Both the position numbers and the translations under genes were made by a program. From Micrococcaceae bacterium (GTDB taxonomy: Bacteria > Actinomycetota > Actinomycetes > Actinomycetales > Micrococcaceae), in the NCBI GenBank assembly GCA_025465475.1, contig JAODMR010000136.1, positions 36,222 to 100,221 of the forward strand: a DNA stretch of 64,000 nt, read 5' to 3'. Under the pieces are notes generated by a model. The model was not told the origin of the DNA. It did not search any database and saw nothing but the letters and a program-made list of their open reading frames with translations. Below, piece by piece: positions 41,834 through 49,264 of this stretch (the first letter of the stretch is position 1; every line of letters begins with the position of its first letter).

Positions 41834-42173
41834 CGCCCCTGCTGTTCCGCGTCCACCAGGGTGTGAGGAACAAGGAACCCGGTCCTCCAGGCCTCTGCTA
41901 ACAAACTTGCCAGTTAACAAAATCGGCCCCGGGGTGCGAATTCTGCACCGCCGGGGCGTGATTGTCTCCTGTGGTCTCAGGACAGGAAAGGTGCGCCGGA
42001 CTGTCTCACGGTCGGGCGGCTCAGCCTTGGGGGTCTCACGTCCTTGGCGATGTTTACAACATTACATTGAAGAACTAAGCGTGCTTACCAGTCAGAGGTA
42101 TTGAACCGTTTCATAAAGGAGCCGTTATAGAGCCGTGACCTAAAGCGCACAGTAAAAGGCGCGACGCGCGAAC
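41834..42173. other. Intergenic region with three constant-loop hairpins
   Basis: 340 bp between the DUF3100 gene and the end of the fucosyltransferase-like gene (convergent). It holds hairpin array A (41967-42048) and then an AT-richer stretch (42050-42130). No coding ORF with a ribosome site was seen. It marks the left edge of the accessory region. Confidence 0.6.
41967..42048. repeat. Hairpin array A: variable stems, constant TCTCA(C/G)G loop
   Basis: Three hairpins spaced 27-30 bp. (i) 41967-41987: TCCTGT/ACAGGA with loop GGTCTCAGG. (ii) 41994-42018: CGCC-G-GAC/GTC-G-GGCG with loop TGTCTCACG. (iii) 42024-42048: GCC-TT-GG/CC-TT-GGC with loop GGGTCTCACGT. The stems differ while the loops share GTCTCA(C/G)G. 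The same design recurs at 45559-45671. Confidence 0.72.
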
Positions 42174-43037
42174 CTAGGCGATGACTTGGGCGCGCAGAGA
42201 CGGCTTCAACGGGTCGGGGGCCGGGTCGACCAATTGCCAAGCTGTCGGATCACCATGCATTGTGCGGCTTGTCTCCTTCGCTACGCACCCATCAGAAAGA
42301 ATCCAGGAGATATCACCGAAACTGGACCAATAAGGAGCCAGGATGTGGACAGAACTGGCAAGCATATATAGGTCAGCAACAGAAGATTGGACTCCTGCAG
42401 TGGTGTTATACGGACCTTTGTCGGTCTGGCCGAAGCAGTTCGGGATGCTTGCGATCACAGCATCCTGGACTTCCTGGACGTCGGAGGAGATGTAGAACCA
42501 AAGGTTAGGCTCCGCCGCCTGAAGTTCGGCCATGCGCTTGGTGTACCAGACCACTGGAGAGGCTTCGAGGGTTTTCACATGCGACCGCTCGTGCGCACGT
42601 ATCATCACGCCGACGTAGCGTCTGCCGGCAACAGCGTCCCGCAGATCCGAGATCCGATCGCGAATTTGCTGCACGGGGGTCAGGGCCCGGAAATGTTGCT
42701 CCCAGGTTTGGGAGCCTTCCGGTACGGGCAAGGTGTTCACGGAGCGGACGTGCCAGATCGGCAACGCTCTCATCTCGGGTGTCCAGAAGTCCACCTTTTC
42801 GTTCACGTAGGGGAACTCGGAGAGCAGTTGTCTGGATTCACTCATGCTGGCGCTCTCGCCCGGTTCGTACTCCCACAACTCGGTAAGCCGGGCGCTGAAA
42901 TCCTTATCAGTAGGCCACAGGTACCTGAATCGGCGTCCCTCCGCCTCAGCCAAAGCCTGGGCACTAAGCGTGAACCGGAGGCGGTTACCCAATCCCGCGT
43001 TTGCGAAATTCACTGCAAAAAGTTCCCCGTTTGGCAT
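42174..43037 (-). CDS. Fucosyltransferase-like glycosyltransferase
   Basis: 287 aa. The N-terminus has AVNFANAGLGNRLRFTLSAQ, the GLGNRL motif of alpha-1,2/alpha-1,6 fucosyltransferases and NodZ-type proteins. The middle has YVGVMIRAHERSH, a variant of the HxRRxD GDP-fucose motif in which HIRRGD is replaced. No signal peptide. The start is ATG 43037, with TAACGT ending 6 nt upstream (leaderless). GC is lower than in core genes. It follows the asparagine-synthetase-like gene by 127 bp. It could act in a capsule or glycan pathway; the donor is not certain. Confidence 0.6.
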   Translation of the reverse strand: MPNGELFAVNFANAGLGNRLRFTLSAQALAEAEGRRFRYLWPTDKDFSARLTELWEYEPGESASMSESRQLLSEFPYVNEKVDFWTPEMRALPIWHVRSVNTLPVPEGSQTWEQHFRALTPVQQIRDRISDLRDAVAGRRYVGVMIRAHERSHVKTLEASPVVWYTKRMAELQAAEPNLWFYISSDVQEVQDAVIASIPNCFGQTDKGPYNTTAGVQSSVADLYMLASSVHILAPYWSSFGDISWILSDGCVAKETSRTMHGDPTAWQLVDPAPDPLKPSLRAQVIA

Positions 43038-43043
43038 AGGGCC

Positions 43044-43049
43044 ACGTTA
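43044..43049 (-). promoter_or_regulatory. -10 box of leaderless fucosyltransferase-like gene
   Basis: TAACGT on the minus strand ends 6 nt before ATG 43037. No ribosome site is present. It suggests expression independent of the upstream gene. Confidence 0.4.
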
Positions 43050-43164
43050 TCATCCGGACACAAGGGGGCAGGGAGCTCTTGGAGCCGCCTGTCACATAGT
43101 AGAAATGGCTCCTTGGAGGCCCTAGAATTCACGACTGACGGATTGTCGGCGCAGGGGCGCTGCT

Positions 43165-44970
43165 TCAACTGGATGGAATGGATTCGCCGAAAAGTTCGTA
43201 AATGGAGACAAGTTTCGCCGGGCTTTCACCCGCCCCAATGGGCGGGAGCTTCTTCTTGGTTAAACGCCAACGGGCATTCTCGCCCACTGCCTCCAACACC
43301 TTGCGCTGGGGGTGGTCCTTCAAGACGTCGAGCCCCTTTTCCCCGAACTCCATCAACGTTTCTGCTGTCTGCGGCAGATCCAAGCCTCGCAGCCGGGCCA
43401 GGTTGAGCAGGAATTCGGGTGGTCCTGCCGGTACGTCGTCAGGGAGACCATGCACCGTATACGGTGTCAGCACGGCAGTGTCGATAGGACCGCCCAGCCG
43501 TTCCAGCCGCATCTCCACATAAGCCTTCGAAAGGTTTTTCTTGGGCTTGTCGTAAGGCATGGTCGAAAGTTCCGGTGCAAGAAGGATGTTCAAGTCATTG
43601 ACGGGGCTGAGTGCCTTGTATGCCGGCATGATGAAGTCGCTTCGGGGGGAATACGCCAGGGCGGTCAGCAGTCGCTGCTGCAAAGGCGCGAACCCGACCA
43701 TGTGCAACGGCACGTGGCGGCTACCGTGCAGGGCGTGACGGTAATTCATAAAATGCAGCTCGGAAGCCAGCCGAGATTCTGGGTCCCCTCCTACGGCTTT
43801 GACCCCCTTGCGTCCCTGCTCAGTCAGCGCATCGGCAATATCGGGTTCCGCGTGTAGGGTCGCCGCGAGGTCCGGCCAGCTTTGCCAGCTGTAATTGCTG
43901 CCCAGGAGCTCCCCACCCAGACCGGTCAGGCCGATGTATTTCCCGGGCATCCGGGCTGCCTGACGCATGCTGAAGTAGTCGTAAACGCCCATGCTTGACA
44001 GGCTCCACAGCATAAAGGGGGTGCAGTCAATTTCCCGCCGTGAGGAATACGCCTCCTCCACCAGTCGGTTACGGATGGAGAATCCCCACCGCTCGGCGAG
44101 TGCCTCCGCGACCCGGTAGTCTTCCGCGTGAACAGCAAGGTCACTGTTGCACGTAAAGTGCATCTCCTTTACGACGCCGGCGGCGATTCCCCCGGCCAGG
44201 CAGACGCGCGAGTCGTAGCCGCCCGAAAGGCTGAGTCCAAGGGTCCAGTTGGGCAGCCCGGTCAGGGTGGCGATGAGCCGGGACAGGTTCACGGCACCAT
44301 CACGTACGACCGCGGCGTAGTCAACGTCATCCGGCAGTTCCATGTCCTGCAGGGCGGAGCCAACGGGATCGGGGACGATCTCTCTCTCGAAGGAAACATC
44401 CAAGGACAGCCGTGCGGGAAGGAAGGAAATTTGGTTGACGTAGGTCTCGGGACTTATCTGCTGGGCCCCCAACCCGCTGAACACCGATCTGGCCAACAGC
44501 ACCTCATCATTAAGGGTGCACGGATCCCCTACGTGCCGACGGAAGTCGACGAGCGCCAGCAGTGAGTCTGACACGATTGCATAGCCAGGACCCGAACTGT
44601 AAAGCAGTTGCGAAGTGCCAAAAACGTCCCGCCGGAAACGCAGCTGGTCCTCATTCCAATCGGCAAGGAGAAACTGCCCCTCCAACAGGGGCTGTGACTC
44701 CATCGGCTGATCCTGGCTATAGTTCAACCAACCCTGGAGTCCGAACACCACGGAACCGCGCTCGTAGTCAACGGCAGATCCCTTGAAGAAGCACTTTTGG
44801 CCGATGGACATGCTCTGGGCCAGATCATGGCTGACAACCGTCAAGGTGCGGGAAGGGGTCAGCGGAACCTGCCTCACTTCATCGGTGGCCGGGTCCGAAT
44901 AGCGGGAGATCCAACTGTTCACCTTCGGCGCAACGTCGTTGTTGGCAACGATAAAAATGTAGTTAGACAG
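43165..44970 (-). CDS. Asparagine-synthetase-like ATP-dependent ligase lacking GATase Cys
   Basis: 601 aa from a proposed CTG start at 44970 (AGGA 7 nt upstream); the first conventional start is GTG 44922 (585 aa, no ribosome site). The extension (LSNYIFIVANND) fits a class II amidotransferase beta strand, but the nucleophilic Cys2 is absent. The GATase-like fold is still visible: LLEGQFLLADWNEDQLRF and RDVFGTSQLLYSSGPGYA. The synthetase domain has the PP-loop LSLSGGYDSRVCLAGG. Cys-less relatives include lasso cyclases and beta-lactam synthetases; Cys-less versions also occur in polysaccharide loci. The reaction is probably amide or ester formation through an acyl-adenylate. The substrate is unknown. 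Confidence 0.65.
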   Translation of the reverse strand: MSNYIFIVANNDVAPKVNSWISRYSDPATDEVRQVPLTPSRTLTVVSHDLAQSMSIGQKCFFKGSAVDYERGSVVFGLQGWLNYSQDQPMESQPLLEGQFLLADWNEDQLRFRRDVFGTSQLLYSSGPGYAIVSDSLLALVDFRRHVGDPCTLNDEVLLARSVFSGLGAQQISPETYVNQISFLPARLSLDVSFEREIVPDPVGSALQDMELPDDVDYAAVVRDGAVNLSRLIATLTGLPNWTLGLSLSGGYDSRVCLAGGIAAGVVKEMHFTCNSDLAVHAEDYRVAEALAERWGFSIRNRLVEEAYSSRREIDCTPFMLWSLSSMGVYDYFSMRQAARMPGKYIGLTGLGGELLGSNYSWQSWPDLAATLHAEPDIADALTEQGRKGVKAVGGDPESRLASELHFMNYRHALHGSRHVPLHMVGFAPLQQRLLTALAYSPRSDFIMPAYKALSPVNDLNILLAPELSTMPYDKPKKNLSKAYVEMRLERLGGPIDTAVLTPYTVHGLPDDVPAGPPEFLLNLARLRGLDLPQTAETLMEFGEKGLDVLKDHPQRKVLEAVGENARWRLTKKKLPPIGAGESPAKLVSIYELFGESIPSS

Positions 44971-45051
44971 CGCGGCATCCTATGGGGGGCGTTTTTGCTT
45001 ACGCTCCGCACGCTAGCACGAAAGGTAGTAAGGGTTCGTGGCGTTCCCACC

Positions 45052-45057
45052 TATAAT
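45052..45057 (+). promoter_or_regulatory. Consensus TATAAT -10 of leaderless small gene
   Basis: A perfect TATAAT ends 6 nt before ATG 45064. No clear -35 at 17-18 bp (TAAGGG). It is the best -10 match in the accessory region. Confidence 0.55.
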
Positions 45058-45063
45058 CGATTC

Positions 45064-45207
45064 ATGGGGATCAAACAGCAGAAGGCTTACTGTGAGCAGT
45101 GCGGCCAGGTAACCACCCACGTCACGACGTACCACGCTGATGATTCGACCGAAACAAAACTAGTTGCCGTCGTCCGGTGCAGGGACAACGCCAAACACGC
45201 TGCGTAG
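45064..45207 (+). CDS. Small zinc-ribbon-like protein (47 aa)
   Basis: Starts MGIKQQKAYCEQCGQVTTHV and ends RCRDNAKHAA. CxxC near residue 10 and a third Cys near 39 suggest a degenerate zinc ribbon. The start follows a consensus -10 by 6 nt, so it is probably leaderless. It is divergent from the synthetase-like gene. The stop is 50 bp before the rnpB-like repeat. Function unknown; it is short, but promoter and codon use support a gene. Confidence 0.6.
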   Translation: MGIKQQKAYCEQCGQVTTHVTTYHADDSTETKLVAVVRCRDNAKHAA

Positions 45208-45256
45208 GATCTAATTTCGCCCCAACGCGTTCCCTGTCCGGGACTCGGCGCTCTTT

Positions 45257-45288
45257 GAAGGATGGGACAGCCGCCAAGCCGGGTTCTG
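45257..45288 (-). repeat. Partial copy of the rnpB 3' end (att-like)
   Basis: This 32-bp stretch matches 46373-46404 at 29 of 32 positions, including an uninterrupted 17-base core (GAAGGATGGGACAGCCG) and GCCGGGTTCTG. The match is the conserved 3' end of RNase P RNA on the minus strand. The copies are direct repeats 1,116 bp apart. It is typical of an attachment-site duplication left by an integrative element, though no integrase is in the window. Confidence 0.72.
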
Positions 45289-45516
45289 CGGCTATCTGTC
45301 CCTGACCCGCGCCAGCGGCCTTCCGGATCACGTCCCTCCCCCAGGAATGAACACGGGACCGCAAGTTCACCACCGAAAGCATCGACCAAGCTAATCGCTT
45401 TCGGCTCTTTTGCACGGCAACAAGATTGCCGACGATCTCCATATGATGCGTCCTGTCGGTGGTCCACGACGCGCTCAGCTGATCTTGACAATCAACGTCG
45501 GCGTGAATGGTTTGGG

Positions 45517-45554
45517 GTGGCCCCGGTAGGACTGGGGTCTACCACCGGGGCCAC
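45517..45554. terminator. Perfect 11-bp hairpin
   Basis: GTGGCCCCGGT (45517-45527) pairs with ACCGGGGCCAC (45544-45554), with a 16-nt loop. It directly precedes hairpin array B. A terminator or part of the element's end structure. Confidence 0.4.
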
Positions 45555-45558
45555 TGTC

Positions 45559-45671
45559 GCCGCGGGGTGTCTCACGCCCGATGCGGCTACCCGTCGGGGG
45601 TCTCACGTCCGACGGCTGGCCGGCAGGGTCCTAGGACCGCCGGCTGCCAGCGGGGTCTCACGTCCGCTGGC
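45559..45671. repeat. Hairpin array B: four units, about 28-bp period
   Basis: Units: 45559-45587 (GCCGC/GCGGC, loop with TGTCTCACG); 45591-45615 (CCGTCGG/CCGACGG, loop GGGTCTCACGT); 45619-45644 (GCCGGC/GCCGGC, degenerate loop AGGGTCCTAGGACC); 45646-45671 (GCCAGCG/CGCTGGC, loop GGGTCTCACGTC). Stems change in a compensated way while three loops keep TCTCACG. After each unit the sequence reads GGCT(A/G). Spacer sequences are not unique in the CRISPR sense. Confidence 0.75.
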
Positions 45672-45799
45672 TACCGAAAACCCTATGGGACCCATTAGGT
45701 AGTGACCATAAGTAGTTTTTGCGGGTCTTAGAGTAGTCCGGGCCTGCCACCCGTGGTCCTCGGCATCGTCGAGGGAGCGGCCTGAGCACCGTTCCCCAG

Positions 45800-45985
45800 A
45801 TGCTGGATGACGCGTCGGGGAGCCCCATGACGGGTGACACACCGTCGGCATGGGAAGATGATGATCCGGGGCCGAGTCGACACGCGCTCCACCATCGCGG
45901 GCACCCACTCCCGGCGGACCGTCTCACCCCTGGGGACGCCCACCACAACCAGGCGCCCGCAGCCGCGCTCGAAGGAACACCATGA
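45800..45985 (+). CDS. Small hypothetical protein 1 of ATGA-coupled trio (61 aa)
   Basis: Starts MLDDASGSPMTGDTPSAWED and is His/Pro-rich (RHALHHRGHPLPADRL). The stop overlaps the next start by 4 bp (ATGA). The initiation site is uncertain: no strong ribosome site at 45800, and ATG 45827 is an alternative. The chain of overlaps with two further ORFs supports it as coding. Not recognised. Confidence 0.45.
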   Translation: MLDDASGSPMTGDTPSAWEDDDPGPSRHALHHRGHPLPADRLTPGDAHHNQAPAAALEGTP

Positions 45986-46074
45986 ACCGAATCCGCGCCT
46001 GGTGGCGGGCAAACATCATCGCCACATTGCCCGGCTCCTACTCCCGCCTGGACCGCATGGACGGGCTCCGATGA
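45982..46074 (+). CDS. Small hypothetical protein 2 of ATGA-coupled trio (30 aa)
   Basis: GAAGGA lies 5-6 nt before ATG 45982. The product MNRIRAWWRANIIATLPGSY (then SRLDRMDGLR) is basic, with a Trp-rich amphipathic start. The end 'YSRLDRMDGL' is reminiscent of short actinophage proteins (recollection, not checked). ATGA overlaps on both sides argue for a genuine operon of small genes, perhaps phage or mobile-element residue. Confidence 0.52.
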   Translation: MNRIRAWWRANIIATLPGSYSRLDRMDGLR

Positions 46075-46325
46075 GCGCCGACCATGACCTGGGCCCAGCC
46101 TTTCTCAGCCTCGGGCTAGCCTGCTGCGCGCTATACGCCGTGGCCAGGTTTCCTCGGCAGCACGTAGAAGCCTTTTACGACAAAACCCGTGCGGGCATTT
46201 GGTTGCGCAATACGCTGTGGGCCATCAGTGACGCCTGCCGCAAACGCGTGTTGATCAATTGCGCTCGCCCGGCCGACCTCAACACCGATCACTCAGCCGT
46301 CGACCGAGTGGACAGCATTCGGTGA
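46071..46325 (+). CDS. Small single-TM hypothetical protein 3 of trio (84 aa)
   Basis: Starts MSADHDLGPAFLSLGLACC, with one hydrophobic helix at about residues 8-28 (GPAFLSLGLACCALYAVARF). A positively charged C-terminal portion follows (TRAGIWLRNTLWAISDACRKR). Coupled to the 30-aa ORF by ATGA. It ends about 50 bp before the rnpB 3' end, followed by two hairpins. Unknown function; a small membrane protein. Confidence 0.55.
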   Translation: MSADHDLGPAFLSLGLACCALYAVARFPRQHVEAFYDKTRAGIWLRNTLWAISDACRKRVLINCARPADLNTDHSAVDRVDSIR

Positions 46326-46330
46326 GCATT

Positions 46331-46369
46331 GCTGCCTGGCAGGCAGCCCAGAGCACCCAAAAAGGGTGT
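46331..46369. terminator. Two hairpins between small operon and rnpB
   Basis: GCTGCCT/AGGCAGC (46331-46347, loop GGC) is followed by GCACCC/GGGTGT around AAAAA (46353-46369). The second lies just after the mature 3' end of rnpB reading left (loop UUUUU) and could terminate that transcript. The first may serve the small operon. Confidence 0.5.
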
Positions 46370-46372
46370 TAT

Positions 46373-46404
46373 GAAGGATGGGACAGCCGATACGCCGGGT
46401 TCTG
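46373..46404 (-). repeat. rnpB 3' end, partner of the 45257 repeat
   Basis: This is the native copy of the 32-bp repeat. It is part of the RNase P RNA: P1 3' strand GGCTGTCCC and the universal GAACCCGGC before it when read on the minus strand. If an element inserted here, this copy restored the 3' end and the other (45257-45288) marks the far end. Confidence 0.7.
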
Positions 46405-46755
46405 TACCGCCGCTCCGTTGCCGGGTGCGGCGATGGCAGCCATCCATCTACGAACGCCGTTGCCGACGCCCTCCAGCGGCCTACCCGGGCACTCGGGCGA
46501 GCAGCCCTCGATCATGCCCTGTCTGGCCTTGCTCCGGGTGGGGTTTACCTAGCTCCCCTGGTCACCCAGGGACCTGGTGGTCTCTTACACCGCCGTTTCA
46601 CCCTTACCCGCACCCCAAAAGGGGCGGGCGGTCTGTTTTCTGTGGCACTGTCCTGCGGGTTACCCCGAGTGGGCGTTACCCACCACCCTGCTCTATGGAG
46701 CCCGGACGTTCCTCGGGCCACTTGCGTGGCACGCGGCCGCCTGGCTGTCCCATCC
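46376..46755 (-). ncRNA. rnpB: RNase P RNA (type A)
   Basis: About 380 nt. The ends pair to form helix P1: 5' GGATGGGACAGCC (46743-46755 on the minus strand) with 3' GGCTGTCCCATCC (46376-46388). The conserved 5' block GAGGAACGTCCGGGCTCC appears on the minus strand at about 46693-46710, and GAACCCGGC near the 3' end. It is the catalytic RNA that processes tRNA 5' ends. Ends are estimated from P1, so a few bases may be off. It is divergent from no protein gene; gap lies upstream on the same strand. Confidence 0.9.
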
Positions 46756-46823
46756 ATTGCCCAGTCTACCGGCAGCCCGGCGCGGGCTGGGCGACGGAAA
46801 AGGTGGGCGGCCCGTTCCTGGAG

Positions 46824-48269
46824 CTAGGCGATGGGGAACGTGGGCGGATGGACTCCGGCCATCTCCTCGGCCACCCGGATGACCTGGCAGCTGTATCCGA
46901 ACTCGTTGTCATACCAGACGTAAAGCACCAGGTGCTGATCCGTGGCGATGGTGGCCAACCCATCGACGATGCCGGCACGGCGGGAACCCACAAAGTCAGT
47001 GGACACGACCTCCGGCGAGTCGATGTAATCGATCTGCTTGTGCAGGTCCGAATGCAGGGACATGGTGCGCAGGTAGGCGTTGACTTCTTCCTTGCTGGTC
47101 CCCTGCTTCAGGGTCAGGTTCAAAATCGCCATGGAGACATCGGGCGTTGGCACCCGGATGGAGTTGCCGGTCAATTTGCCCGCGAGCTCGGGCAGGGCCT
47201 TGGCCACCGCCTTGGCCGCACCCGTTTCGGTAAGCACCATGTTCAACGCCGCGGACCGGCCCCGACGGTCCCCCTTATGGAAGTTGTCCGTGAGGTTCTG
47301 GTCATTCGTGAAGGAGTGGACCGTTTCGACATGCCCGTGCACAATGCCGTACCGGTCATTGATGGCCTTCAGCACCGGGGTGATGGCGTTGGTGGTGCAG
47401 GAGGCGGCGGTGATGATCCGGTCTGCACCGCTGATCTGAGCGTGGTTGATGCCGTGCACCACGTTCTTCAGGCTGCCCTTGCCGGGGGCGGTCAGCAGCA
47501 CGCGGGACACACCGGGGCTCTGCAGGTGCTGCGACAGCCCCGCTTCGTCGCGCCAGCGGCCGGTGTTGTCGACCACGAGCGCGTCGGAGATGCCGTAGCT
47601 GGTGTAATCGACACCTGCGGGGTTGTCCGAGTAGATCACCTGGATGAGCGTTCCGTTCGCCAGGATGGTGTTGTTTTCCTCATCGACCGTGATGGTGCCC
47701 TCGAAGGGCCCGTGCACGGAGTCGCGGCGGAGCAGGCTGGCGCGCTTCACCAGGTCCTGTTCGGATCCGCGGCGGACCACGATGGCGCGCAGGCGCAGTC
47801 CCTGTCCTCCACCGGCGTGCTCCACCAGGATGCGGGCCAACAGTCGGCCGATGCGCCCGAAACCGTACAGTACGACGTCGGTGCTGGTGCGTGGGTCGCC
47901 ACCGGAACGCCCGACGACGTCGGCAAGTTCGGTGCGCAGGAAATCCGCCAACGGCGTTCCGTTTCCATGCTGCCGGTAGCGGAGGTTCAACTTGGCAAGG
48001 TCGACGGCACAGGCGCCAAGTTCCAGTTGGGCCAGTTCCTGCAGCAGGGGCAGGGTTTCCTCCAGCGAGAGCTCCACGTCGTCGACGTGGCGGGCGAAGC
48101 GGTGGGTCTTGAGCAGCCCGACGACAGACTGGTTGATAAGGCTTCGGCCGTATACGGAGGTAACAACGTTGTTGTCCCGGTAGAGCGTCCCGATCAGCGG
48201 GATCATGGCCTCGGCCAACGCTTCGCGGGTGGTCCAGGCGGTGAGAGCCTTGTCCGACAGCAGTGACAT
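46824..48269 (-). CDS. gap: Glyceraldehyde-3-phosphate dehydrogenase, long form
   Basis: 481 aa from ATG 48269 (AAGGGA 5 nt upstream); an open frame to 48515 lacks support. The NAD-binding motif VLYGFGRIGRLLARIL begins near residue 130, so there is an N-terminal extension of about 125 residues relative to the usual 335-aa enzyme. The active-site Cys is in ITAASCTTNAITPV, and the C-terminal YVWYDNEFGYSCQV is standard. Long GapDHs of this kind are typical of some actinobacteria. A function in gluconeogenesis or a house-keeping role is possible; a second gap probably sits elsewhere in the genome. Confidence 0.93.
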   Translation of the reverse strand: MSLLSDKALTAWTTREALAEAMIPLIGTLYRDNNVVTSVYGRSLINQSVVGLLKTHRFARHVDDVELSLEETLPLLQELAQLELGACAVDLAKLNLRYRQHGNGTPLADFLRTELADVVGRSGGDPRTSTDVVLYGFGRIGRLLARILVEHAGGGQGLRLRAIVVRRGSEQDLVKRASLLRRDSVHGPFEGTITVDEENNTILANGTLIQVIYSDNPAGVDYTSYGISDALVVDNTGRWRDEAGLSQHLQSPGVSRVLLTAPGKGSLKNVVHGINHAQISGADRIITAASCTTNAITPVLKAINDRYGIVHGHVETVHSFTNDQNLTDNFHKGDRRGRSAALNMVLTETGAAKAVAKALPELAGKLTGNSIRVPTPDVSMAILNLTLKQGTSKEEVNAYLRTMSLHSDLHKQIDYIDSPEVVSTDFVGSRRAGIVDGLATIATDQHLVLYVWYDNEFGYSCQVIRVAEEMAGVHPPTFPIA

Positions 48270-48484
48270 GCGGTTCCCTTCGATTCCCGGAAACACCTTC
48301 GGTCCCGGCGCAACCAGTCTAGGCTGGCGCGTGCCCCGGGCGGGTCCGGAAACCGAAAGAGTAAGCAGAATCACTCGCCGATGCCGGACGCTTCCGGACT
48401 GGCTGGCAAGCGGCAACGGGCCCTCACTGGAGGTCACGCCGGCCGCGAGCGAGCCGCGGGCGGGCCGCAGTCGACTGCTGCGGC

Positions 48485-48490
48485 TACGCT
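48485..48490 (+). promoter_or_regulatory. -10 box of leaderless yaaA promoter
   Basis: TACGCT fits TANNNT and ends 6 nt before GTG 48497. No ribosome site. It lies in the 227-bp divergent region with gap. Confidence 0.45.
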
Positions 48491-48496
48491 CGATGG

Positions 48497-49261
48497 GTGC
48501 GTATTCTCCTTCCACCCTCCGAAGGCAAAACTCCCCCGCTGCGTGGGGAACCCATGTCGCTGGCGGAGCTGTCCTTTCCCGCGCTCACCGAACCCCGCGG
48601 CCGTGTCCTATCGGGCCTGGCCTGGCTCTCCGCGCACGAGGACGCCCTGGAACGGTTGGGGGTCGGAGCGTCATTGGCAGCGGAGGTGCACCGCAACACC
48701 CGGTTGGAACTGGAACCGGCGGCACCGGCACACAGGGTGTATTCGGGGGTGCTGTACGACGCCCTGAACTACCGCGGCCTCACGGGAACGCAACGGCGCA
48801 AGGCTGAGGACGCCGTCGTCGTGGTCTCCGGCCTGTGGGGAGCCCTTGGTTTTGCTGACCGGATTCCTGCCTACCGGTTGTCCATGTCGGTGGCGCTGCC
48901 CGGGCTGGGGCGCCTGGCGGCGTTTTGGAAGCCGCACCTGTCCGTGGCCCTGGCAGACTCGGTGTCCGGGCATCTGCTGGTGGACTGCCGGTCAAGCACC
49001 TACGCTGCCGCGTGGGCACCGCCGCCCGAACAAACCGTCGCGGTGAATGTTTTCACGGAGAAGGATGGCAAGCGCACCGTGGTGTCCCACTTCGCCAAGC
49101 ACACCAGGGGTGAACTGGCCCGGCACCTGCTGACGCGGCGCGGCAAGGCGCCGGAAACACCCGGGCAGCTGCTCAAGGCCACCCGGGAGCGCTGGCCGGC
49201 GGAACTCGTGTCCGCGGGAGCACGCCGTCCGCACGCGCTCAACGTCCTGCTGGAGGGGTAG
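48497..49261 (+). CDS. yaaA: YaaA/DUF328 peroxide stress protein
   Basis: 254 aa, GTG start. The family signature RILLPPSEGKTPP is at the N-terminus, followed by VYSGVLYDALNY, VVSGLWGALGFADRIPAYRL and the late VVSHFAKHTRGELAR. In E. coli, YaaA lowers free iron and protects DNA during peroxide stress. It is divergent from gap and convergent with the zinc-ribbon-like gene (3 bp between stops). Well supported. Confidence 0.93.
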   Translation: MRILLPPSEGKTPPLRGEPMSLAELSFPALTEPRGRVLSGLAWLSAHEDALERLGVGASLAAEVHRNTRLELEPAAPAHRVYSGVLYDALNYRGLTGTQRRKAEDAVVVVSGLWGALGFADRIPAYRLSMSVALPGLGRLAAFWKPHLSVALADSVSGHLLVDCRSSTYAAAWAPPPEQTVAVNVFTEKDGKRTVVSHFAKHTRGELARHLLTRRGKAPETPGQLLKATRERWPAELVSAGARRPHALNVLLEG

Positions 49262-49264
49262 GGA

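Larger units (their letters stand above)
45208..45799. other. Non-coding element remnant
   Basis: 592 bp without a convincing gene. It contains the rnpB 3'-end copy (45257-45288), a perfect 11-bp hairpin (45517-45554), hairpin array B (45559-45671) and a likely promoter (TAGAGT near 45730) for the small-ORF operon at 45800. Long open frames here have no ribosome site and run through the hairpins. Confidence 0.6.

Noticed and set aside
45257..45288. Second functional rnpB gene
   Set aside because: Only the last 32 bases match; similarity stops abruptly and no P1 5' strand or core is nearby.
41967..45671. CRISPR array
   Set aside because: Units are hairpins with different stems and a short constant loop. 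There are no identical 24-40 bp repeats separated by unique spacers, and no cas genes.
45262..45702. 146-aa ORF on the + strand
   Set aside because: It lies over the rnpB-like repeat and hairpin array, has no ribosome site and has an Arg/Pro/Gly composition typical of chance frames in GC-rich DNA.
46329..48266. 645-aa ORF on the + strand
   Set aside because: It is antisense to rnpB and gap; the translation is a shadow of those genes.
48270..48515. Extension of GapDH to 48515
   Set aside because: It overlaps the yaaA start on the opposite strand and has no ribosome site; ATG 48269 does.
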